Position numbers and translations under genes: made by a program. DNA of 56,763 nucleotides from Pseudomonas sp. PB120 (GTDB lineage Bacteria; Pseudomonadota; Gammaproteobacteria; Pseudomonadales; Pseudomonadaceae). Under the pieces are notes generated by a model that was given only the letters and a program-made list of their open reading frames with translations, did not search any database and was not told the DNA's origin. This document shows, piece after piece, positions 8,528-16,487 of this stretch (its first letter is position 1; every line of letters starts with the position of its first letter). The stretch lies in the NCBI RefSeq assembly GCF_009761815.1, contig NZ_RWIN01000055.1, positions 1 through 56,763 of the forward strand, in the 5' to 3' direction.

Positions 8528-9148
8528 TTAACGCAGAGCGTTCCATGCCGCGACATACGCCTTGGCGTTGAGGGCCACGTCTTGCGCGGTCATGCCCGGC
8601 TTGAAAAGCCCGGAACCCAAGCCGAAACCCTTGACGCCGGCGTCGATGAACACCTGCATGTTGTCCGGTGTGATCCCGCCCACCGGCACCAGCAGGGTTC
8701 CGGCCGGCAACACGGCGAGCCATGCCTTCACGACAGCTGGCCCCATTTGCTCGGCCGGGAACATCTTCAGCACGTCCGCGCCTTCGGCCAGTGCAGCGAA
8801 CGCTTCAGTCGGCGTCGCAACGCCCGGCGACAGGAACAACCCTGCCGCTTTCGCTGCGCGCAGTACCTTGGGATCGCTGTGAGGCATGACGATCACCTGG
8901 CCGCCTGCCGCTTTCACCTGTTCGACCTGCTCCGGCGTCAACACCGTGCCCGCGCCGATCAGGCAATCGGCGGGCAACGTACTGCGCAGGATGCGGATAC
9001 TGTCGTAAGGCTCAGGGGAATTGAGCGGCACTTCGATGACGCGGAATCCGGCGGCATACAGTACTTCGCCGATGGCCGCCGCTTCTTGCGGGCGCAGGCC
9101 GCGCAGGATCGCGATCAGACCGTTTTGCGCCAAGGCTTGCTTGAGCAT
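8528..9148 (-). CDS. dgoA: 2-dehydro-3-deoxy-6-phosphogalactonate aldolase
   Basis: This 206-residue class I aldolase cleaves KDPGal to pyruvate and glyceraldehyde-3-phosphate. The length matches E. coli DgoA. The catalytic glutamate is in VIEVPLNSPEP (about residue 39), and the Schiff-base lysine aligns in VLKMFPAEQMGP (about 125-136). GAGTVLTPEQV and the phosphate-binding VGGITPDN loop are also present. A GGAGG ribosome-binding site precedes the ATG. It lies 19 bp after dgoK and provides the final step of the galactonate pathway. Confidence 0.96.
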   Translation of the reverse strand: MLKQALAQNGLIAILRGLRPQEAAAIGEVLYAAGFRVIEVPLNSPEPYDSIRILRSTLPADCLIGAGTVLTPEQVEQVKAAGGQVIVMPHSDPKVLRAAKAAGLFLSPGVATPTEAFAALAEGADVLKMFPAEQMGPAVVKAWLAVLPAGTLLVPVGGITPDNMQVFIDAGVKGFGLGSGLFKPGMTAQDVALNAKAYVAAWNALR

Positions 9149-9167
9149 GTCAGACCTCCAGTCAGGT

Positions 9168-10160
9168 TTAACGGGATGGGTGTGCGGGGATCAGTTCGGC
9201 GGCGACCGCCAACTGCCATAACCCGCGTTCGGTGGCTTGTTCGGCCAGTGTCACGCGCGTGAAACCGCAGGCATCGAGGGCTCGCTGATAACGGGCACAG
9301 AGTTGGGCATTACCGATGAGGATGATCGAAGGCAGGTGAACGTTGTTGCGACGACGCCGCAGAACATCGGCCAGCGCCGACAGTTCATGGCCGATCAGCA
9401 GACCGGAGAGGTAATCCGGTTGAGCGGTGGCGCTCAGTTCGCCGGTCAGCCCCAGGCTGCGGGCACTGAACAGGGTCGACAGCGGCCCGATTTCGCCGTC
9501 CACCGACAGAGCGACGTGCACACCACGATCGAACGCCTCGCCGTCAAACGACGCACCACGTTGCTGGGTGCGCCCAAGGATGCTGTGTTCACTGAGCACG
9601 GCGAAGACTTCGCCGGTCATGAACGTATCGAAATGCATGATGCAGCCATCGGCCACTTCCACCCATTTCGAATGACTGCCCGGCAGGCCGATCAACAGAT
9701 CGTTACCCGCTTCACCCGGCAGGTTTTGCAGCACGCCCAGCACCTGGGTTTCTTCGCCACGCATCACGTTTGGCAGGCGCGAACGCTGAATCACGCCCGG
9801 GACAATGTGCACATCAACACCGCGAAGGCTGCGAACGGTTTGCAGGGATGTGCCGAGGTTGGCGACGTTCGCAGGTGTATCGCGGTAGACCGCTTCGCGC
9901 CAGCCCTGAGCGCTGCCGACCATGCCACAGGCAATCACCGGCAAATCGGGTTGCGCGTCGAGCCAGTCACCGCAGGCCTCATCAAACGCCAGTTCAAAAC
10001 CGTTGGTGCATGCCTGGCCGGCGATGACTCGCGGCGTTGTCGGCAGCTGCATGATGCCGCACGACAGCGAACGCTGTTCGAGCACCTGGCCACCGGCGGC
10101 CAGTTTATAAGCACGTAATGAGGTTGTCCCCCAATCGAGCGCGATCAATTGCGCCAGCAT
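9168..10160 (-). CDS. dgoK: 2-dehydro-3-deoxygalactonokinase
   Basis: This 330-residue kinase phosphorylates 2-keto-3-deoxygalactonate with ATP. The N-terminal phosphate-binding segment ALDWGTTSLRAY is at residues ~6-17, and the family motif LIGLPGSHSKWV is at about 165. The start at 10160 is set by AGGTGA just upstream and by the match of residue 1 onward to the family; an open extension to 10367 runs through the promoter and is not coding. It is the first gene of the dgoKADT operon. Its promoter, ribosome-binding site and start region are nearly copied upstream of araF. Confidence 0.95.
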   Translation of the reverse strand: MLAQLIALDWGTTSLRAYKLAAGGQVLEQRSLSCGIMQLPTTPRVIAGQACTNGFELAFDEACGDWLDAQPDLPVIACGMVGSAQGWREAVYRDTPANVANLGTSLQTVRSLRGVDVHIVPGVIQRSRLPNVMRGEETQVLGVLQNLPGEAGNDLLIGLPGSHSKWVEVADGCIMHFDTFMTGEVFAVLSEHSILGRTQQRGASFDGEAFDRGVHVALSVDGEIGPLSTLFSARSLGLTGELSATAQPDYLSGLLIGHELSALADVLRRRRNNVHLPSIILIGNAQLCARYQRALDACGFTRVTLAEQATERGLWQLAVAAELIPAHPSR

Positions 10161-10199
10161 CGCTTCACCTGTTTTGTTTATTGGCAGTGAGTGAGCTGG

Positions 10200-10229
10200 A
10201 CTATAAACCCGGACGACGATAAATCTCAA
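10200..10229 (-). promoter_or_regulatory. dgoKADT promoter
   Basis: On the minus strand TTGAGA (plus 10224-10229) and TATAGT (plus 10200-10205) are 18 bp apart. The inferred start site near 10193 gives a leader of about 33 nt. The elements and spacing are identical to those of the araF promoter at 21285-21314. Confidence 0.8.
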
Positions 10230-10243
10230 TATATAAATACAAC

Positions 10244-10258
10244 TCCCATATATTGGGA
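10244..10258. promoter_or_regulatory. TCCCA-N5-TGGGA operator upstream of dgoK
   Basis: The 15-bp palindrome TCCCATATATTGGGA lies 14 bp upstream of the dgoK -35 element, centred at about -58. The araF promoter carries TCCCATATTATGGGA at exactly the same distance. It is probably the binding site of a shared regulator, possibly the IclR protein encoded at 4960. Confidence 0.7.
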
Positions 10259-10262
10259 TGCG

Positions 10263-10301
10263 ACCAAAAAAATCGCAGCGATTGGCTGCGATCTTTTTTA
10301 A
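10263..10301 (-). terminator. Terminator of the GNAT gene
   Basis: The arms AATCGCAGC and GCTGCGATC are flanked by A-runs on the left and T-runs on the right, so the hairpin can work in both directions. On the minus strand it ends the acetyltransferase transcript just before the dgo operator. Confidence 0.75.
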
Positions 10302-10309
10302 TGAAGCAA

Positions 10310-10792
10310 TCAGTTGCCGGCAGCGAAATCCCGCAACACCGCACCATCCATCCGATACCGCACCCACTCTTCCTGTGGCTGGGCGCCCAACGATTTATAG
10401 AAGTCGATCGCCGGCTTGTTCCAGTCCAGCACGCTCCATTCGAACCGTCCGCAGTCATTGGCGCAGGCGATCTTGGCGAGGTGACGCAACAGGGTTTTGC
10501 CTGCGCCGCCGCCGCGTTGTTCGGGGGTGATGTAGAGGTCTTCGAGGTACAGGCAGTTGCTGCCGAGCCAGGTGGAATAGCTGAAGAAAAACACTGCGAA
10601 GCCGATGGGCAATCCGTCGCGCAAGCAGATCAGGCCGTGGGCGGTGGCGCCTTCGCTGAACAGGCTGCGTTCGATGTCGGCTACGCTGGCGATGACTTCG
10701 TGGCGGGCACGTTCGTAGTCGGCCAGTTCAGTGATGAACCCGAGGATTTGCGGTGCATCGCTGGGGGTCGCCGGGCGGATCTCGATCGTCAT
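10310..10792 (-). CDS. GNAT-family N-acetyltransferase (diamine acetyltransferase-like)
   Basis: This 160-residue single-domain protein begins MTIEIRPATPSDAPQILGFI. The acetyl-CoA-binding motif A is in EDLYITPEQRGGGAGKTLLR (about residues 85-104). A C-terminal DWNKPAIDFYKSLGA motif resembles spermidine/spermine N1-acetyltransferase-like members. The substrate is likely a small amine, but this is not proven by sequence. It is a single-gene unit with its own terminator and shows no functional tie to the dgo genes. Confidence 0.85.
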   Translation of the reverse strand: MTIEIRPATPSDAPQILGFITELADYERARHEVIASVADIERSLFSEGATAHGLICLRDGLPIGFAVFFFSYSTWLGSNCLYLEDLYITPEQRGGGAGKTLLRHLAKIACANDCGRFEWSVLDWNKPAIDFYKSLGAQPQEEWVRYRMDGAVLRDFAAGN

Positions 10793-10872
10793 GGACGTGC
10801 CTTCGTCAAAAAGTGGAAAACGCCATACTAAGTCGGCTCCGGTTACATGGGAAATCCCGTCGCTGAGCTTTT

Positions 10873-11003
10873 TGTGGTGAGGGGATTCATCCCCGCTGGG
10901 CTGCGTAGCAGCCCCAATTAAGCGCCACGATCTTTCAGGTCAAACCGAGGCGCTGAAATAGGGGCTGCTGCGCAGCCCAACGGGGATAAATCCCCTCACC
11001 ACA
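10873..11003. repeat. REPIN of a second family (class C)
   Basis: TGTGGTGAGGGGA at 10873-10885 and its exact inverse at 10991-11003 close a long imperfect stem. Inside are GCTGGGCTGCGTAGCAGCCCC and its near-inverse GGGGCTGCTGCGCAGCCCAAC. It differs from the GGAGCGAGC family elsewhere in the window. It fills most of the space between the divergent GNAT and MFS genes. Confidence 0.8.
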
Positions 11004-11137
11004 TTGGTCGGTTTTCATCTTGAGAGGGCATTACTCCGGCCATCACTAACCCTGGCATCGGCAACCTCGGACCTAACATTGGCGCCGGCCATGGTAGATA
11101 GGTGGTGCTCACTTCCATCGGGTCAAGGAACCGCGTC

Positions 11138-12343
11138 ATGTCTACTGCAACACCTCAGGTCTCAGGCAAGCTGTTCGGCCTGTTTTGCCTCGCCAGTTAT
11201 TTGCTGTCGCTGTCCTACGGCTCGACGTTTTTGTTGTCGCTCTTGATCGGCTCGCGCGGTGGTAATGAACACGACGCCGGCAGCGTAATTTCGGCGGCGA
11301 TGCTCAGTACGTTTGCGGCGGTGATAGCGTCCGGGCACTTGTCCGATTGGCTGGGCGCGGCGCGCTCGATTGCGCTGTTTGGCGTGTTGCTGGTGGTCGC
11401 CAGCCTGGGCTTTGCGCTGACGCCGGGCTTCGGCCATTTGCTGCTGTTTTTCGGGCTGCTGCTGGGGCTGGGTTGGGGTGTGTTTTATACCTTGGGGCCG
11501 ATCATCGTCGCGAACCTGGTGACGCCCGCCCAACGCGCAAAATACTTTGCGTTGCTGTCGGGCAGCATGATGACCGGGATCGGCAGCGGACCGTTGCTGG
11601 GACGCGCGGCCAGCGCCCTCGGCTTTCCCGTTACCGCAGCGTTCTATCTGGCCGCACTGGCCAGCCTGATTGGCGTGTTGCTGTTCTGGCGCCTGGGTTC
11701 GCAGCTGAGCAAGGCGCCCTCTTCCACCGCCGTGGCTGCTCGCATTTCCTGGCGCTCGACCGCTCGCGTGCTGTCGTCGCGGGCGGTGTTTCCCATCATC
11801 ATGGTCGGCCTTGGCGGTTGCGTCTTTGGTGGCCTGTCGAGTTTTCAAACCAGCTACGCATCCTCTCGCTCGCTGGATTACTCGCTATTCTTTTTCGGCT
11901 TCATGGGCGCGGCGATCAGCAGCCGCCTGCTGATCGCCGGGTTTGTGGTTAAACGCGATCCGTTCCGGGCGTCCTGCTTGCTGTCCGCGCTGATGATGGG
12001 GTCGATCGCGATGTTCGCTTTCGTGGTCGACAGCGGGCTGAGCTACGTGCTGGCGGCGATGATGCTCGGGGTCGGCTACGGCCTGACGTACTCGGTGATC
12101 AACGGCCTGGCGGCGAATGAAGCACCGAACGGCACCACCTCGCAAGCGCTGCTGCTGTTCAGTCTGTCGTACTTCATTGGCGTGTTCGGCTTCCCGTTGC
12201 TGGCCGGGAAGATCATCGTCGAACAGGGGATGACGACACTTCTTCTAACAGTTCTCGCCGTTGCGCTGCTGAACTGGCTGATCACGCTGGGCCGACTGGT
12301 CTGGCGCCGGGTTGTGAACGTGGAAACCTTGCAACAAGCCTGA
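11138..12343 (+). CDS. MFS transporter of unknown substrate
   Basis: This 401-residue polytopic membrane protein has about 12 hydrophobic segments and the MFS loop motif GHLSDWLGAAR after helix 2. The ATG at 11138 has AAGGA 8 nt upstream; a start at 11102 would add 12 residues without a ribosome-binding site. The general fold resembles drug or sugar exporters (arabinose-efflux-like). Neither sequence nor neighbours fix a substrate. A gene for a small protein follows 145 bp downstream. Confidence 0.85.
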   Translation: MSTATPQVSGKLFGLFCLASYLLSLSYGSTFLLSLLIGSRGGNEHDAGSVISAAMLSTFAAVIASGHLSDWLGAARSIALFGVLLVVASLGFALTPGFGHLLLFFGLLLGLGWGVFYTLGPIIVANLVTPAQRAKYFALLSGSMMTGIGSGPLLGRAASALGFPVTAAFYLAALASLIGVLLFWRLGSQLSKAPSSTAVAARISWRSTARVLSSRAVFPIIMVGLGGCVFGGLSSFQTSYASSRSLDYSLFFFGFMGAAISSRLLIAGFVVKRDPFRASCLLSALMMGSIAMFAFVVDSGLSYVLAAMMLGVGYGLTYSVINGLAANEAPNGTTSQALLLFSLSYFIGVFGFPLLAGKIIVEQGMTTLLLTVLAVALLNWLITLGRLVWRRVVNVETLQQA

Positions 12344-12488
12344 ACCGTTCGTCGTTCATCAGGCACAAATCAAATCGGGGGCGGACCAACATCGGTAAGG
12401 GCTTTTTAAAACCCGAAAGCGGTGCCCGCCGATTATTCGCCGACGCGAGTTGCAAGCAAGACCTTTCCACATCCATGAAGAGGTAACC

Positions 12489-12743
12489 ATGAACGCCGAT
12501 AAAAACCTTGAGCAAGAAGTCCTGACCCGTCTGCTGCACGCCCATCCAAGCGGGCTGGGCAAGGAGGTCCTGGACAATTACCGGGGGGAGAAAGTCGTGG
12601 CCAGCACCCTCGCCACGCTGCAGGATCGCGGGCTGATTCAGCATGGTCATGTGATCTGTAACGAGGCAGGCGAGCACTCGTTGAATTTGCCGATCAAACT
12701 GAGCGCGGCGGGGGTTGAGGCGGCGCGCAAGCTGGATGTTTGA
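12489..12743 (+). CDS. Small hypothetical protein, winged-helix-like
   Basis: This 84-residue soluble protein starts at an ATG preceded by GAAGAGGTAACC. I do not recognise a named family. Helix-strand spacing and the C-terminal KLSAAGVEAARKL, like the LTxxG helix that closes many winged-helix domains, suggest a small DNA-binding fold. The segment LATLQDRGLIQ would fit its recognition helix and first wing. It has no signal peptide or membrane segment. Confidence 0.6.
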   Translation: MNADKNLEQEVLTRLLHAHPSGLGKEVLDNYRGEKVVASTLATLQDRGLIQHGHVICNEAGEHSLNLPIKLSAAGVEAARKLDV

Positions 12744-12789
12744 GCAGGGCGCGGTAGGGGTCAGTTTTCTGTATTGAATTGAAGGGCCC

Positions 12790-12886
12790 CATCGCGAGCA
12801 GGCTCACTCCCACAGTGGACGGTGGGTGACACAAAACCTGTGTTCGCACCGATCAAATGTGGGAGCGAGCCTGCTCGCGATTGCGG
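12790..12886. repeat. REPIN (class A, outward orientation)
   Basis: CATCGCGAGCAGGCTCACTCCCACAG (12790-12815) and the inverse TGTGGGAGCGAGCCTGCTCGCGATTG (12858-12883) flank a 42-bp centre. It lies between the convergent small gene and the PfkB kinase gene and ends 4 bp from the kinase stop codon. Confidence 0.85.
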
Positions 12887-12890
12887 TAGA

Positions 12891-13820
12891 TCAGGCGCCG
12901 AAGGTCTTGCGGATCAACGCATCCACTTCAGCAGTCCCGGGCGCCGTCGCCGGCCCCCACCGCGTCACCGCCAAGGCTGCGGCCGCATTCGCCCGTCGCG
13001 CCGCATCAACCGCCGACAACCCTTGCGCCAATCCAGCCACAAACACCCCAGCATGCGCATCACCCGCGCCATTACTGTCCACGGCCTCGACCTTGAACCC
13101 CGGCACATGCTGACGGTCGCCTCGCTGGCTGACCCAGCACCCTTGTGGCCCATCGCGAACGATCATCAACACATCGGCCGGCAGATGATCAGCCAAGCGG
13201 TCCAGTGCGTGGGCAATGTCCGACGCCCCGGTAAACCGCAACGCCTCGACGCTGTTGCTGGTCCACAGATCAATGCGCGGCAACAACGCCTGCATCAACG
13301 GCGCGTCCGGTGAATCCACCAGCGGTCCCGGGTCGAACACCACGCTGATGGCGGTCGGCAACCCCAACACCCAGTCCACCAGCGCCTGGGCCTTACCGGC
13401 CTGCAACAGGCTATAGCCACTGACGTAGACATAATCGCCCGCCTCGACCGGCACGCTGGCCAACTCCTCGGCGCCCACCTCGCCTTCGGCGCCGATGTAG
13501 GAAATGAAACTGCGCTCGGCCGACGCATCCGTCACTGCGACGCACAACCCGGTATCCCGTTCAGCACGATGGGCAATACCGAGGCGAATGCCTTCAACCT
13601 TCATCGCCTCTCGCGCCAGGTCGCCAAAACGCCCGGAGCCATGGCGACCGAGGTAAACCACCGGCAAGCCATTGCGCTGTGCGGCGGCCATCACGTTGAA
13701 GCCGCCGCCGGCTTCGAAACTGGCGGATTGCGCCAGCACGTCGCCGCCGGGTTGAGGCAGTTTATCCACGGCCATGACCAGGTCGATGATGACCTGGCCG
13801 GTGTGCAACAAATTAGGCAT
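12891..13820 (-). CDS. PfkB-family (ribokinase-like) sugar or nucleoside kinase
   Basis: This 309-residue cytoplasmic kinase has the N-terminal PfkB glycine motif GGGFNVMAAAQRNG (about residues 35-48) and the C-terminal signature with catalytic aspartate, DSNGAGDAHAGVF (about 255-267). An ATP-dependent phosphorylation of a pentose or nucleoside is expected. The start MPNLLHTGQ at 13820 overlaps the end of the upstream permease gene by 8 bp; 13826 is an alternative. The coupling to an NCS1 permease and an ADP-ribosylglycohydrolase suggests it phosphorylates the sugar released from an imported N-glycoside. That substrate is inferred. Confidence 0.9.
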   Translation of the reverse strand: MPNLLHTGQVIIDLVMAVDKLPQPGGDVLAQSASFEAGGGFNVMAAAQRNGLPVVYLGRHGSGRFGDLAREAMKVEGIRLGIAHRAERDTGLCVAVTDASAERSFISYIGAEGEVGAEELASVPVEAGDYVYVSGYSLLQAGKAQALVDWVLGLPTAISVVFDPGPLVDSPDAPLMQALLPRIDLWTSNSVEALRFTGASDIAHALDRLADHLPADVLMIVRDGPQGCWVSQRGDRQHVPGFKVEAVDSNGAGDAHAGVFVAGLAQGLSAVDAARRANAAAALAVTRWGPATAPGTAEVDALIRKTFGA

Positions 13821-15279
13821 GAGCATTCTCGAGCGACGCAGCGCGACGGTCCTTCGCCCCACCCAGCACACAATAAATTCCGCCGGCGACCAGGAACGTC
13901 ACGATCCAGCCCAGGCCGTTATGCCCCAGCCACGAATCGGAGAGGAAGCCGCGGAACCAGACAGTTTGTTCGGTGGTGCCGATGGTGGTGAAGCTGAAGC
14001 CCAGCACGATCGCCACGGCCCAGGCGCCAAAGGCACGCCATTCGATACCGCCGCGATACCAGTAGGCGCTGCTCGGGCTGACGTCCAGCAGGTCTTTGGG
14101 GCTGTAGTAATGACGGTGAATCAGGTCGACCACGAAGATCCCGACCCATGCCGTGATCGGCACCGCCAGTAACGAAATGAAGGTAATGAACGGGCCGTAG
14201 AAACTGTCGGCGATCAGCATGAAATAGATCGAACCCGCGAAGATCGCAACGATATCAACCACCACCGCGTAGACGCGTTTGACCTTCAGGCCGAGGGTGA
14301 GCGTGGTCAGGCCGGCGGAGTACACCGACAGGTTGTTCGACAGCAGCAACCCGCCGAACGCAGTGATCAGGTACGGCACGGCCATCCAGGTCGGCAGCAT
14401 GTCGCGAATCGCAATGATCGGGTCAGTGGCCGACGCCAGGTCGTTGTTGCCCACCGACAGCAGGCCGCCGAGGGTGATCAGCAGCACCAGCGGAATCCCC
14501 GCACCGAACGCCGCCGACGCCACCAGGCGCACCGCCTTGACGCTTCGATGCTGATAGCGCGACATGTCGGCACCGGCGTTGGCCCAGCCGATCCCGGTGC
14601 CGGCGGCCATGGTGCCGACGCCGATGATCATGGCGCTCAGCGGTGCAGGCGTGGCGTTGAACACGGCACTCCAGTCGATGGTGGCGCAGAGGAAACCACC
14701 GACCACAATGTTCAGCGCGCCGAATACGTAAGTCGCCCACTTCTGGATCACCAGCAACGTCGCATGGCCCAGGCCGGAGACGGACAAGGTCAGCAACACG
14801 AAAATCGCGATGAATATCAGGGTCAGTACCGGCGCGCTTTTGGCTTCCACCGGCGAACCGAACAGGATCGAGCACAGCGACAGCAACACGAACGCGGCGG
14901 TGGTGGTGTTGACGGTTTCCCAGCCCAGGCGCGACATCAGCGAGACCAGCGTCGGGCCGATATTGCCGCGTACGCCGAAGATCGCTCGCGACAGGGTCAG
15001 GCTCGGTGCGCGGCCACGACGACCGGCGATGGAGATAATGCCGACCACGGCAAACGAACCGGCGGCGCCGAGGATGGCGACGATGATCGCTTGCCAGATG
15101 GCCAGCCCGCGAAAGGCTACAAGTGTCGCCCCCAGCGGCAGGCCGAGAATGGAGATGTTGGCGGCGAACCAGACCCAGAACAGTTGCAGCGGATGCCCGT
15201 TGCACTCGCCTTCCGGCACCGGTTCGATGCCCCGGGTTTCCAGTTGCCCGGCGCTTGGCCCGGCGTTCGATGAACTCAT
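13813..15279 (-). CDS. NCS1-family purine/pyrimidine (cytosine-type) permease
   Basis: This 488-residue inner-membrane transporter has about 12 hydrophobic segments. The N-terminal WFAANISILGLPLGA and the central GTGIGWANAGADMSRY (about 215-230) are typical of the CodB/cytosine-purine branch of NCS1 symporters. AGGAG lies 8 nt ahead of the ATG. It follows the ADP-ribosylglycohydrolase gene after a gap with a REPIN and overlaps the PfkB kinase gene. The context points to import of a nucleobase or nucleoside for intracellular hydrolysis and phosphorylation. Confidence 0.92.
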   Translation of the reverse strand: MSSSNAGPSAGQLETRGIEPVPEGECNGHPLQLFWVWFAANISILGLPLGATLVAFRGLAIWQAIIVAILGAAGSFAVVGIISIAGRRGRAPSLTLSRAIFGVRGNIGPTLVSLMSRLGWETVNTTTAAFVLLSLCSILFGSPVEAKSAPVLTLIFIAIFVLLTLSVSGLGHATLLVIQKWATYVFGALNIVVGGFLCATIDWSAVFNATPAPLSAMIIGVGTMAAGTGIGWANAGADMSRYQHRSVKAVRLVASAAFGAGIPLVLLITLGGLLSVGNNDLASATDPIIAIRDMLPTWMAVPYLITAFGGLLLSNNLSVYSAGLTTLTLGLKVKRVYAVVVDIVAIFAGSIYFMLIADSFYGPFITFISLLAVPITAWVGIFVVDLIHRHYYSPKDLLDVSPSSAYWYRGGIEWRAFGAWAVAIVLGFSFTTIGTTEQTVWFRGFLSDSWLGHNGLGWIVTFLVAGGIYCVLGGAKDRRAASLENAHA

Positions 15280-15404
15280 GAAAAACTACTCCTGTTGCCT
15301 TTGTTGTGGTTGTGGGCAAATGTGGAAGACGACACAACATCCCGGCGGTCCTGGCCGTGTTTGTGCTTTCCGTTGCGGGTGAATGATTCAAATAGGCGGC
15401 GCGG

Positions 15405-15480
15405 CCATCGCGAGCCAGCACGCTCCTACAGGGAGAGTGCAAACCCGATCCTGTAGGAGCGAGCTTGCTCGCGATGAGGC
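15405..15480. repeat. REPIN (class A) within the GntR-DraG-NCS1-PfkB cluster
   Basis: GCCATCGCGAGCCAGCACGCTCCTACAG (15405 on) and the inverse TGTAGGAGCGAGCTTGCTCGCGATG (15453 on) have a very short, 20-bp centre. It lies between the glycohydrolase and permease genes and ends 9 bp from the glycohydrolase stop codon. Confidence 0.85.
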
Positions 15481-15488
15481 CAGTCCGA

Positions 15489-16487
15489 TTAACGCAAAGC
15501 CAAAAGCCCTGCCACCAACGGCTCCAGCTCCAACGCATTGACAGCTTTGACCTCATCGATCATCGCCACCGGCCAACTCTCCAGCCCCAGGCAGGCACCC
15601 AGCATGGCACCGAGAATCGCCGCGATGGTGTCGGTGTCACCGCCCAGGCTTGCAGCCATGCACACCGCATCAAAGGCGTTCATTTCACCGATGGCCACTT
15701 GTTGCGCCAGGGCAAACGCGACCACCACCGATTCCTGTGAAGCCACCGACGTGCCGATCACGTCGTACAGCAGGTCCGCCAGCAACGCATTGTCGCTGTC
15801 GACGCTGATACTCCGCGCCCAACTGATGCGCGAAGCGATGCGTCCGCCCGCGACCCAGTGACCACGGCTTTCAGCCTGCAGTGCGAATTGCTGGCCGAGG
15901 TTCAAGGCCTCGCCCAGGTCCATGCCGTTGATCCCGGCAGAGATGACCGCCGCCACCGCCGCCGCGCTGGAAATGCCCAGCGTGGTGTTGTGGGTGACCT
16001 GGCACGCTTGCACCACGGCATTGATGAAACGCTCCGGATCGCTGACGTCCGCCGAAATACCGACCGGCGTGATGCGCATCGCGGCGCCATTGGTGGTGCC
16101 GTACCGACCCGCGTCTTCGGCCGAGTGGCCGGCGAGGATCATCTCGATGGCGCGCTTGGTCGACGGCCCGAGCAAATCCTGCGAGCCCTTGGCGCGCATG
16201 GCGGCTTCCCATTCGATCAGCCGCTGCGCGAGCACCGTCGGTTCGATATTGCCCTCGCCCTCGATCAGCAACTGACCGACCAGGATTGCCTGTTCGGTGT
16301 CGTCGGTGATCGAACCCTTGGGCATGTTGGCGGCGATGGGCTGATCCGGACCGGCGTCTTGCAGGTCAGTGATCTCGCCGAAGCGCGCCTTGATTTCTGC
16401 GCGACTCAGGGACTGGGTCGGCATGCCCAGCGCATCACCCAGCGCCAGGCCGTAGAACGCGCCCAAGGCACGATTGAGCGCGGTCAT
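15489..16487 (-). CDS. ADP-ribosylglycohydrolase (DraG) family protein
   Basis: This 332-residue hydrolase begins LGAFYGLALGDALGMP. It carries the metal-binding motifs of the family: SITDDTEQAIL (about residues 50-60) and GGDTDTIAAILGAMLGA (about 290-306). The family cleaves N-glycosidic bonds between ribose C1 and a protein side chain or small-molecule base. Here there is no ADP-ribosyltransferase partner. It is translationally coupled (ATGA overlap) to a GntR gene and followed by a nucleobase permease and PfkB kinase, so a small N-riboside is a likelier substrate than a modified protein. An open extension to 16667 is not coding. Confidence 0.9.
   Translation of the reverse strand: MTALNRALGAFYGLALGDALGMPTQSLSRAEIKARFGEITDLQDAGPDQPIAANMPKGSITDDTEQAILVGQLLIEGEGNIEPTVLAQRLIEWEAAMRAKGSQDLLGPSTKRAIEMILAGHSAEDAGRYGTTNGAAMRITPVGISADVSDPERFINAVVQACQVTHNTTLGISSAAAVAAVISAGINGMDLGEALNLGQQFALQAESRGHWVAGGRIASRISWARSISVDSDNALLADLLYDVIGTSVASQESVVVAFALAQQVAIGEMNAFDAVCMAASLGGDTDTIAAILGAMLGACLGLESWPVAMIDEVKAVNALELEPLVAGLLALR

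Noticed and set aside
15405..15480. REP pair as a terminator after the glycohydrolase gene
   Set aside because: No T-run follows, and the permease and kinase downstream fit the same pathway, so read-through is more likely.
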